A stretch of 64,000 nt of DNA. It comes from Motacilla alba alba. Taxonomy: Eukaryota > Chordata > Aves > Passeriformes > Motacillidae. Shown piece by piece: positions 55,961 to 64,000 of this stretch (positions are counted from its first letter, which is position 1; each line of letters opens with the position of its first letter). The stretch spans positions 61,321,888-61,385,887 of the forward strand of contig NC_052020.1 in the NCBI RefSeq assembly GCF_015832195.1. The letters run 5' to 3'. Made by a program: the position numbers and the translations under genes. The notes below the pieces were generated by a model that worked only from the letters and a program-made list of their open reading frames with translations, was not told the origin of the DNA and searched no databases.

Positions 55961-56272
55961 AACTATACTAAAGAATAGAGAAAGGACGCGGACAGAAAGC
56001 TTTACAGGAATGAATAATAAACATTCATGTCTGACTCCTCAGAGTCCCACACAGCTGGCTGTGATTGGTCATTAAGTAAAAACAATTCCCATGGAACCAA
56101 TCAAACCTGCACCTGTTGGATAAACAATCTCCAACCGCATTCCACAGCAGCAAACACGGGAGAAGCAATCGGATAATTCTTGTTTTCATTTCTCTCCGAG
56201 GCCTCTCAGCTTCCCAGCAGAAGCAATCCTGGCGAAGGGATTTTTCAGAGGATGTGGCGGTGACACGTGACA
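55960..56272 (-). mobile_element. LTR of family L1, 3' part replaced by AT array
   Basis: The minus strand reads TGTCACGTGTCACC ... GAAAAATCCCTTC ... CTGGGAAGCTGAGAGGCC ... AACAATCACC-type blocks ... GCTTTCTGTCCGCGTCC ... TTTAGTATAGTTTAG, the same order as the copies at 37,367 and 62,487. The last ~80-100 bp (the GAGAACATGGAGTCAGA block and beyond) are missing, because the microsatellite runs straight into a CR1. No TSD can be read. Confidence 0.85.
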
Positions 56273-56479
56273 GCCCGCCAGGGTCACAGCTGTCCCTGCT
56301 GCCCGTGGGTGTCCGTGGCCAGGCTGGCACCAAGCACCTGCCAAAACCCGTGGGGCTTTAGAGTGGGCATTACAAACTGTTCTCTCAGTGCTGAATGAAC
56401 ACAGCGACACCCCAGATCCCTATGGGAATGACCTACCCTTGGAGTGTAAAGCTTGCTTAATTCCAGAAAATTCCAGAGG

Positions 56480-56652
56480 GGTTTGGAATTGGGTTGGAAG
56501 GGACATTAAAGGTCACCTCATCCCACCCCTGTCATGACAGGGACACCTCCCACTGTCCCAGGCTGCTCCAGCCCCAGTGTCCAGCCTGGCCTTGGCTATC
56601 CAGGGATCCAGGGGCAGCCCCAGCTGCTCTGGGCACCTGTGCCAGGGTTTTT
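56480..56652 (-). mobile_element. CR1 3' fragment
   Basis: TTGGAATTGGGTTGGAAGGGA ... CCAGCCTGGCCTTGGCTATC ... CTGGGCACCTGTGCCAGG is in reversed order. Confidence 0.9.
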
Positions 56653-56692
56653 TCCATTTACAAGGAAAAGATGGAGCAAGAGTGGGAGAAAG

Positions 56693-56852
56693 AGACACTA
56701 GGACCTCGTGGAGTGGCCGGGGTGGAATGTCCCTCCTCCCCAGGCAGAGCTGCCAGCAGGACTGGGAGCTTTTTGCTTTGAAAATAAACAAACTCCTTTC
56801 CCTCTGCCCTCAGGTCACAGATTCCATTAGAATTCTTCTCCTCCTCAATCCA
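56693..56852 (+). repeat. Dispersed repeat X, copy 1
   Basis: It matches 60,112-60,275 in the same orientation: AGGACCT(C/T)GTGG, CTCCTCCCCAGGCAGAGCTG, GGGAGCTTTTTGCTTTGAA, AAACAAACTCCTTTCCCTCT and CACAGATTCCATT(A/G)GAATT. By eye they are about 85-90% identical. The AT(A/T)AAACAAAC motif may be a polyadenylation signal, so an LTR fragment is possible. The family is unknown. Confidence 0.75.
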
Positions 56853-57098
56853 GAGCAGGGAATAATTGCCGTGGAGTGAGTGGATGGACTGCAAAGCACG
56901 GAGGGTCGGTAATTTGGAGGTCATTATCTGGCGGCTGAACTCGGGAGCCAGCCAGAGCTGGCACTGGAGAGCAAATTCGGGAGGAAAACGCTTCTCAAAG
57001 AGAGCTCTTCATGGTGAACTTCCAAACATAAATTTAAGGCACTGATTACAAGAATGCAAAACTTTCAGCTGCTGCACAGAGAGGTCAAAATCGGCTTT
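56853..57098. other. Single-copy; nothing recognised
   Basis: No repeat or exon supported. Confidence 0.45.
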
Positions 57099-57430
57099 CA
57101 GAGAATCCCAGAGTGGTTTGGGTTAAAGGGACCTCAAATCCCACCCAGTGCCACCCCTGCCATGGCAGGGACACCTCCCACTGGTGTCCCAGTGTCCAGC
57201 CTGGCCTGGGGCACTGCCAGGGATCCAGGGGCAGCCCCAGCTGCTCTGGGCGTTTTTCATTTATTTCGGAATAATTTCCCCAAATGGAGGGGAAGTTGTA
57301 CAAATGTGAGCATGTCCAATGGAATTCCAGCCCTGCCCCTCCCCACCCTGCCAGCCAGGAATTCCTAATTCCCAATATTCCTCTTGACCCAGTTCAAAGC
57401 CGTTCCCTCATGCACGGCCTCTCAAAGCCC
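57099..57430 (-). mobile_element. CR1 3' fragment, split
   Basis: 57,099-57,250 is the reversed 3' end (AGAGTGGTTTGGGTTAAAGG ... CAGCCCCAGCTGCTCTGGGC). About 100 bp of unrelated sequence follows. CCAGCCAGGAATTCCTAATTC and TTCAAAGCCGTTCCCTCATG at 57,350-57,410 then continue the CR1. An insertion or replacement of ~100 bp is inferred. Confidence 0.75.
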
Positions 57431-57893
57431 CCCAGACTTCCCTCAGTTCCTTCCCAATCCCCTGTCCCCGGGTGCCTGGATCCCAAACCCTGGGGCACAG
57501 CACAGTTGTTGTAGCCAGACTACACAAAGCCATCCATCCCATTCTCCCATGAGGAAAACAATTATTAACACTCGAAAATAAACCGTAATCTACTCACTTA
57601 TAATTTCTAGTTTGGCTGTCAAGGAGCTAATTTAAATTTAAACAAAGTTCGCAGCTCCCTAATTGAATTTGCTGAAAGGATTTCTCTTATCAGAAACACA
57701 AGGGCCGGTGTGACTCTGCTCTGGCTTTTGTGGGGCTTTAACAACCTCCTGAAAGATAAAGCCAGGCCTGGGAGCGCATCCCTCAGAGCATCCCCAGGGT
57801 CCGGCTCACACCTCCTGCCCCTCCTTTCACCACCTCACACCTCATTTCCACCCAGGTTTATAATCCAGCCACCATCAGATGTTCCCTCTGCTC
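57431..57893. other. Single-copy; possible conserved patch at 57.55-57.72 kb
   Basis: No gene is supported. 57,550-57,720 is free of repeats and has TAATTT/TTTAAATTTAAA and two TTATCA words. Confidence 0.4.
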
Positions 57894-58061
57894 CTGTCCC
57901 AGACCCCCCCGGCTGTCCCCTCCTGGCAGGAGCTGTGCAGAGCCACAAGGGCCCCCTGAGCCTCCTTTGCTCCAGGCTGAGCCCCTTCCCAGCTCCCTCA
58001 GGAACTCTGCAGCCCCTTCCCAGCTCCCTGAGGAATTCTCCAGCCCCTCCCCAGCTCCCTG
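57894..58061 (-). mobile_element. CR1 with 31-bp internal VNTR (copy 3)
   Basis: The reversed ACCCCCCCGGCTGTCCCCTC ... CTGAGCCTCCTTTGCTCCAGG blocks are followed by about 2.7 reversed VNTR units (57,975-58,061). It ends inside the VNTR, like copies 1 and 2. Confidence 0.88.
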
Positions 58062-58520
58062 TGTTGGAAAATACACCAAGTTCAAAATTTGAAAAAAAAA
58101 TATTATTTTCTCTAGTCAGGCTTGGTTTGCCTTTGGGAAAAGGAATTTTAAAGTTTTTTGGTTTTTTGGTTTTTTTTTTTTTAAGGGCTGTTACACCACT
58201 TAATGGAGATGAGCTTAACATCTCAACAGACTGGTAAGAGCCCAAGAGAGACCCCAAAAAATAACAACCATCAACAAAACATCAATGACCATCAGCAAAC
58301 ATCAACCAACCACCCCAGACACTGCTGGAGACCTCGGGTGTCTTGCTTTGAGCAGCCAGGTGTCTGCTAAGGAGGGCAGGAGCCTCCCCTGAAATGGAAA
58401 ATGCAAACCCCCTCCCTCTGAATTATTGTAATTTTGAAATTAAGGGGCTCTCAGGAAAAGAGATGGGAATAGGAATGACAGTTCTTTATTAGTAGGAAAA
58501 AAAAAAGAAATAAATAAAAG
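58062..58520 (-). mobile_element. ERV-like fragment (pair with 11.27 kb)
   Basis: 58,345-58,500 matches 11,266-11,450 in inverse orientation. The adjoining 58,062-58,345 (TGTTGGAAAATACACC start, T14 run, ACAACCATCAACAAAACATC low-complexity) may be part of the same element, but I cannot confirm it. Confidence 0.45.
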
Positions 58521-60110
58521 AACAAAATGCAGTAATACAAAAGAAACCCCTGCCAGAGCCAGAGCAGGCCCTGACCCCCTGTGTGTCAGGGTGGTGGCAC
58601 AGTGCCATTCCATGGTGGCTCAGCCCTCCTGCAGGGCCAGCTGTGCTTCTGCTGGAGCAGGGATCCTGCACAAGGCTGGAGTTTTCCTCTGCAGCTCCAG
58701 GGCTGCTGGAGATGGGCCTGGAATTCCTCTGGGAATGCAGGGCAGGAGAAAGCTGCTCCTCTGGGAATGCAGGGCAGGAGAAAGCTGCTCCTCTGGGAAT
58801 GCAGGGGGCAAAGGCTGCTGTGCTGTTCCAGGCTCAGATTGGATCCAGGTAGGAATGCTTGGCTCCTGCCTTGGGCAGAGCATCTCCCATGGGATGATGG
58901 AATTGGATCAGCCCTGCAGGGACACTCCGTGGCCATGGACAGCAGAGATCTCCTGCAGGGAGGATTGGCTGTGGCAGAGATAAAGAAAACTGCCCATGGA
59001 CAGAGGAGAACTGCCCCAGCTCTGGCAGGTGGGGGTGGAACTCACACACCCCCAGCCACACCTTCCAACCTGAGACACCAGAAAAGGCTGACAAGCAAAC
59101 CCAGGAGTGAGGACCTAATTAACACCAGAAGCAAAGAGATCTGTACCCAGTAGGAAACCAAATACTAAGAACTGCCCAACTTGGGACAAATGAACATTAA
59201 ACCAACCGTTTCTATGGGTTTGGAATGTTTAAAGTTTAGGAAAAATCCAGTAAAACTCCAGTGCCATGGAATCGTTTTCTCTGCACGCCCAGGCTCGGTG
59301 TGGATGAAATTCTTTCTGTTGCACATCCTGCCAGAATAAAGCAAGGCCTTGATTCTCTAACATTAAATATGTTGGAGAGTGGGGTTTTTTTTCCTGCAGT
59401 TTTGGTGATGCTTGGGCTGCTCCTCACCCAGACTTTGATGCCAAGGAGGGTGCTGAGGGTGAGCCCTCAGTTCTCAGGATGTATTTTCCACAGGAGTGGT
59501 GTGGGGTTTGCTCTCAGATCCTGATTCTTTCTTTCCAGACAGCCTGGATTCTTTCTCCCAACTTTTCTGAAGACCTTGATCTTCAGCCGCTTAGCAGAGC
59601 TCATCTCTAATTATTAATTAATGAATTCCAGCTCCCTGTGCCCCTTTATTTGGCTGCTCAGCAGAGTCAGAGCTTCAAAGGCCCCTCAAGAATGGAGAAG
59701 CGCTGGGTTATTGATACAGCAGTGAAAATCCTGCCGTTAGGAATGGCTGAAAGGCAGCAATGTCCACCTGGATGATTCCTCAGGCACGGCCAGGAGCAGT
59801 CCAGACCATGGCAACAGCATCTCTCATTAAGAGAGGAAATTGATGATTAATTAACTTCTTTCATAAAGACAGAATTCCCACTTTCTGGTGAGCTCGCAGC
59901 TCCACCAGTCAGAGGAAGGGTGACATTCCCAGATTTTGGGATGCTCCGGCCCCAAACTCCCCCCCAGGAGCAGCTGGAAAGGCAGGGAGTGTGCCATCAG
60001 CCCCCAGGACCTGTCCCCCACCCCAGCAGGGATGGAAGGACTGAGGTGGTGGGAAACTCCTCCCTTGCAATTCCCTTTCCATCCCATCCTACAAAGCTTG
60101 AGCTCCCAGG
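58521..60110. other. Single-copy; short 32-bp repeat inside
   Basis: Apart from the 32-bp repeat at 58,727-58,808, no repeat or exon is supported. Open frames of 116-190 residues at 58.6-59.15 kb lack domains. Confidence 0.45.
58727..58808. repeat. 32-bp tandem repeat, ~2.6 copies
   Basis: CTCTGGGAATGCAGGGCAGG then AGAAAGCTGCTC is repeated twice in full and once in part, with no base change seen. Confidence 0.92.
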
Positions 60111-60111
60111 A

Positions 60112-60275
60112 GAACACCAGGACCTTGTGGGATGGCTGGGGTGGAGCGACACTCCTCCCCAGGCAGAGCTGCCAGCAGGACAGGGAGCTTTTTGCTTTGA
60201 ACATTAAACAAACAAACTCCTTTCCCTCTGCCCCTCAGGCCACAGATTCCATTGGAATTGTCTCTTCCTGAAAGC
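60112..60275 (+). repeat. Dispersed repeat X, copy 2
   Basis: Partner of 56,693-56,852. The extra CAAA in AAACAAACAAACTCC is the main length change. Confidence 0.75.
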
Positions 60276-61428
60276 AGATTCCGCCATGGAACCATGGAAT
60301 CCCAGAGGGAGCTGAGGCAGGAGGAGCTGAGTCTCCTCCTGATGTCCCTATGTGCATCTCAGCCACTATCACCCAATTCCTGGGTCATCCCAAGGCCACC
60401 TCCCACTGGAGCAGGACACTCCAAGCCCTGTCCTGCTCCACATCTGCTCCACCTTTCCCAGGATCAGGGCATGGCCCTTCCCACATCCCCAGGATCCCCA
60501 GCAGGGCTCATCTTGACCCAGCCCCACTGCTGGGAGCTTCACTCTGCCTTGCCCCAGGCAGAAATCTGGTGATGGCCTCACACATCCCAAATGTCTCGGT
60601 TTTTCCCCTTCATTTCAGCACAACATTCCTGACATTTCAAATCCCTGTCAGCCAGGACTTGGTGTAAATGAGAGGTCACTCAGGGCTGCTCCTGAATCAC
60701 TGCAAACTTCCCACCTGCTATCCCTGCAAACGCCACGAATGCTGCACAATAAAGGAGCTGCATTCCTGAGAGACCTGGAGCTGCCGATCAAATCCCCATC
60801 CAACCCCATTCCATGAAAACCCTGAGCTATAAGCACAGGCTGCAGGTTAATTGTGTTTGGGAGCAGGTCTGAGTGCCCGCTGCTCACAAAATGTGTGACT
60901 GGTTATGATCAAAACCGCGAGTTTTGCTGGTTTTCTCTAGTTCAGGCTCTAAGTACAGCTGGTTTATTAAATGCTTGTTAAATTCACTCCTGCAGCAAGC
61001 ACCTGACACCTGTTCAGTGCGCTCCAAACGCCGTGTTTTATAATAAGATTGTGGATTTTATGATGATTCTGGAGAAGGGTAAATCTGCCAGCAAGAAGCA
61101 GCAGGTTCACAGTGACAGGAAGGGTAGAACTGGTTGTACATCACTGGCACAGAGCAGAGCAGCCTCCCCTGGAGCATCCACAGGGATGATTCCTACCTCC
61201 CATTTTCCAGCTGCTCCATCAGCTCGATGCCACCGGGCCACTGGTCAGGGGCACCTGTTGGCTGCACGAGCTGGTTCTGAGGAGCTGAATCAAAGAGACA
61301 TCAATTTATTGAATCCAAACAAGGTCAGGTTTGGGAAATCTGATTTTCCTTGGCAGCCCCAGCTCAGTGTTAACGTGATTGGTGTTGGTGTCAGTGACAG
61401 GAGGCAAACTGAGCAGGGGGGAAAAGAA
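60276..61428. other. Single-copy; nothing recognised
   Basis: No repeat or exon is supported. 60,880-61,030 is free of repeats and AT-rich. Confidence 0.45.
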
Positions 61429-61605
61429 TCCCGGAACTCCAGACTGGTTTGGATGGGAAAGGACCTTAAACCCCATCCATTCCAGCCTTGCCGTGGCAGG
61501 GACACCTTCCACCATCCCAGGCTGCTCCAAGCCCAGTGTCCTTGGGCACTGCCGGGGATCCAGGGGCAGCCACAGCTGCCCTGGGAAGCCCAGGGACTGA
61601 TGAGA
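61429..61605 (-). mobile_element. CR1 3' fragment
   Basis: AATCCCGGAACTCCAGACTGG, AAGGACCTTAAACCCCATCC and CTTGGGCACTGCCGGGGATC are in reversed order. It is more diverged than most copies. Confidence 0.85.
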
Positions 61606-62480
61606 GAGAGACAAAACCCTCTGTGTCCTTGTCCTTGCAGAGACCCACAGGGCTTTTGATTCATTCCTAGATTAATTTCCTTATTCACTGCAGCCCCGAT
61701 GCACGCACATTAATTTATTACAGGTTTTGTGTTAATCTTCAAAACCACTGACGAAGCAAAGACTTTGAGGCCGATCCTTAATGTGTCATCTCCAAACCTT
61801 CCATTGAACTTCCAGGTCCCCTTTGAAGGTGAAAAGTATTTTTAAAAGTTTCCTAAGGTGACAGGAAACTTTCAGTTTTAGATCCTTTAAAATGAACCCT
61901 CTTTTTCTGCTGAACCCACGGCGAGATCTGAAACCATCAAGCAGCAAGTCCGGCTGTTAAATCCTGGGGCTTTTGTTGGATATTTCCCTGGCACAAAGTA
62001 GGAAATTACGGAGCCTCATTGTCCAGGAGATCAATGTGTTCTGCCTGGAGAACCTTTGGAGATTTGAATAGCAGATTCCGCCTGGTAGTTTCTTGCTCCT
62101 TTCCAGATACCCGGTGCTGGCAGCTCCTCTGAGGCTCTTTATCTTGTTTCATCCTTTCTCCTTTAAGGAGCGACTTTTTGTTATTCCTTGTGCTGGGATG
62201 AGCCTTTCTGGCAGAAATCTGTGGGCACAAAGAATCAAAGCGTGCAGAGCTGAGAGCAGGGGGCTGGCAGAGACCTCTCTGGGCTTCCAACAGCGCTGAG
62301 CCCACGGCTCTGCCGCCCAGGTCTCCCTGGATTGTCGGGAAGTGCAGCTTGGAATGACACCAGGGCTCTCCAAGCCTGTGGAGGGCTGAGGCTTCTCTAT
62401 GGGAAGCACCTGGACCTGCAAATCCCATCTGTGGAGCTGCTGGAGATGCTTCTGAGGGAAATAAAAACCAGCGCTGTCCC
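61606..62480. other. Single-copy; nothing recognised
   Basis: No repeat or exon supported. Confidence 0.45.
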
Positions 62481-62486
62481 CAAGGG

Positions 62487-62875
62487 TGTCACTGTCACAT
62501 TTTCTGAAAAATCCCTTCACCCAGGATTCTTCTCCTGGGAAGCTGAGAGGCCTCAGAGAGAAAGGAAAACAATAATTATCCAATTGCTTCTCCTGTGTTT
62601 TGCTGCTTTGGAATGTGGTTGGAGATTGTTTATCCAAGAGGTGAATTGTTTTTAGTCAAATCACAGCCAGCTGTGTCAGGCTCTGGAAGGAGTCACGCGT
62701 TTTCATGATCATTCTTTGTTGCCTTCTGTCTGTGTCCTTTCTGTATTCTTTAGTACAGTTTAGTACGGCATTCTTTAATATAATATAATATCATAAAATA
62801 ATTAATTAGCCTCCTGAGAGCATGGAGTCAGACTCATCGTTCCTCCTTCGTCCTGGGGACCCAGCAAGCACCACA
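62487..62875 (+). mobile_element. Solo LTR, 389 bp (family L1), 6-bp TSD CAAGGG
   Basis: It starts TGTCACTGTCACATTTTCTG and ends GCAAGCACCACA, flanked by perfect CAAGGG at 62,481-62,486 and 62,876-62,881. It carries the same block order as 37,367-37,773 and lacks any internal region. The U3/R region ends in TTTAATATAATATAATATC, a short form of the sequence expanded at 55.6 kb. The 6-bp TSD fits a class II ERV. Confidence 0.92.
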
Positions 62876-62881
62876 CAAGGG

Positions 62882-63925
62882 AAGTGGAGAAATCCTCGTT
62901 TTCTACAGTAGGAAGCATCCACAGAATCCACCACGCTCCTGATTTGTGGTGGGAAGATGTGGATCCTGGTCCCTGCACCCTGCAGGAGCGGCAGCACCCA
63001 GGGGACAGGGATGGCTCCTTCCCAAGGTGGGTTTTCCCCTGGGAGCAGCCCAGGGACATCACTGATCCACGAGGAACAAGCCAGGCCACCAGGCCAAGCT
63101 CCACAGGGAGAAGGGGGATCCAGCCCTTCCCACTTCCAGGATCCTCTCCAGGCACAGAAACAGGGCCCAGCCACAGTCTGGGTAGGACAGGATGGGAGTT
63201 CCCAGGCCTGGAATCTTCTCAGGTGGCTTTGGGAGGCTCTCCAGGGACACCAGGCAGCAGCACTGACCCCAAAGCCAGCACAGCACCTCCGAGATGCCCA
63301 TTGCTCCCCAGCAGCCCAGAGGGATCAGCCCAGCTCCCAGGGGCTTCCCTGGGCATCTTCCACTTCTAAGGTCCCATCCAAATCCAGGATTTCACTGTTC
63401 TTCACTCAGGGATAACACAGAGACACCTTGGGACACCCGGCTCTCTCCTGGCACCCAGTGCCAGCCAGCTGAGGTGATCCAAGGTCCTGCCCAGCAGTGA
63501 ACACAGCAAATGGAGGCTTCATCCCTGCTTTTCACCAGGAACACTGCAAATCCCTCATTATTCGGGAAAAAGGAGAGACTTTGCTGGCTTATGACAGGAA
63601 GGAAGAATTCAGGGACCTCCTTGGATCCCAAAAGATCCATCCTCACAATCCCTCTCCAGTTTTCCCAGTTTTGCTGTGGGACCCGTTTTCCCCATCCCAT
63701 GGGAGCAGGGGTCCAGCAAAAGCTGGCAGGAATTCCAGGAGTGCAGACCCCACCTGGGCTGGGGACCTGCTGTGCCACTAATGGGAGCATTAAGGGAACA
63801 GAACTTCTTTTCCCATAAAATATTTAGGCTGGAACACATCCATATTTATCACTCTAATCAAACAGAATGAGAGAGTTCTTCTTGCTTCAGCTTTGGGAAA
63901 GCAAAACAAGCCTGGCCTGACAACT
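62882..63925. other. Single-copy, GC-richer; nothing recognised
   Basis: No repeat or exon is supported. A weak CR1-like end (TCTAAGGTCCCATCCAAATCC) lies near 63,366. Confidence 0.45.
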
Positions 63926-63928
63926 GAT

Positions 63929-63986
63929 TTTTTTTTTCTTTTTTCTTTTTTCTTTTTTTTCTTTTTTTTTTTTTTTTTTTTTTTCC
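63929..63986. repeat. (T6-8 C)n polypyrimidine tract
   Basis: T-runs of 6-22 separated by single C. Low complexity near the window edge. Confidence 0.9.
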
Positions 63987-64000
63987 AGCAAGAAAATAAA

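Overview
This window looks like songbird (passerine) nuclear DNA. The evidence is the many CR1 LINE 3' fragments, whose tails end in ATTCCATG-type repeats, together with compact TG...CA LTRs of the avian endogenous-retrovirus type and many minisatellites. I found no protein-coding exon, rRNA, tRNA, CRISPR array or bacterial-type operon that I can support. Almost every long open frame is explained by a tandem repeat (unit a multiple of 3 bp, or free of stops in all frames) or by a CR1 or LTR sequence. The window is best read as an intergenic or intronic stretch with many repeats, broken by AT-rich single-copy DNA. A few of those single-copy segments look as if they could be conserved non-coding elements.

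Layout. 0-9 kb: mostly single-copy DNA, with an old LTR-like fragment (0.8-1.4 kb), an 11-12 bp G-rich minisatellite (5.3-6.0 kb) and a minus-strand CR1 (7.5-7.9 kb). 9-13 kb: a CR1 3' end expanded into a 21-bp minisatellite, further CR1 pieces, and a 770-bp solo LTR with perfect 6-bp target-site duplications (TSDs). 13-22 kb: the main satellite zone. It holds a 33-bp minisatellite (13.3-14.3 kb), a 67-bp x 6 array (14.7-15.1 kb), an AT-rich ~150-bp array with a two-monomer higher order (16.3-17.6 kb), a 295-bp solo LTR inserted in a CR1 (17.9-18.1 kb), another LTR (18.3-18.9 kb) and a 43-bp array with ~464-bp higher-order blocks (19.3-21.8 kb). 22-35 kb: single-copy DNA with many CR1 pieces, a CR1 nested inside another CR1 (31.8-32.1 kb) and one arm of a large inverted duplication (25.7-26.3 kb against 34.4-35.2 kb). 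35-50 kb: candidate conserved DNA, a 45-bp minisatellite, a 407-bp LTR, a 33-bp minisatellite (42.9-43.4 kb), CR1 copies carrying a 31-bp internal VNTR, and a 710-bp minus-strand LTR with 5-bp TSDs. 50-64 kb: a CR1 with a perfect (GGGAT)19 tract, an LTR with a ~300-bp (ATAAT)n expansion, an unclassified direct-repeat pair, and a 389-bp solo LTR with 6-bp TSDs.

No genes act together here. The interest lies in how retrotransposons seed tandem repeats: at least six arrays start inside a CR1 or LTR. It also lies in how these copies nest, invert and duplicate. Family names beyond CR1 and ERV-type LTR are not assigned, because I could not compare with a repeat library. Coordinates given to the base are those with TSDs or perfect arrays. 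Other repeat edges are good to roughly 10-30 bp.
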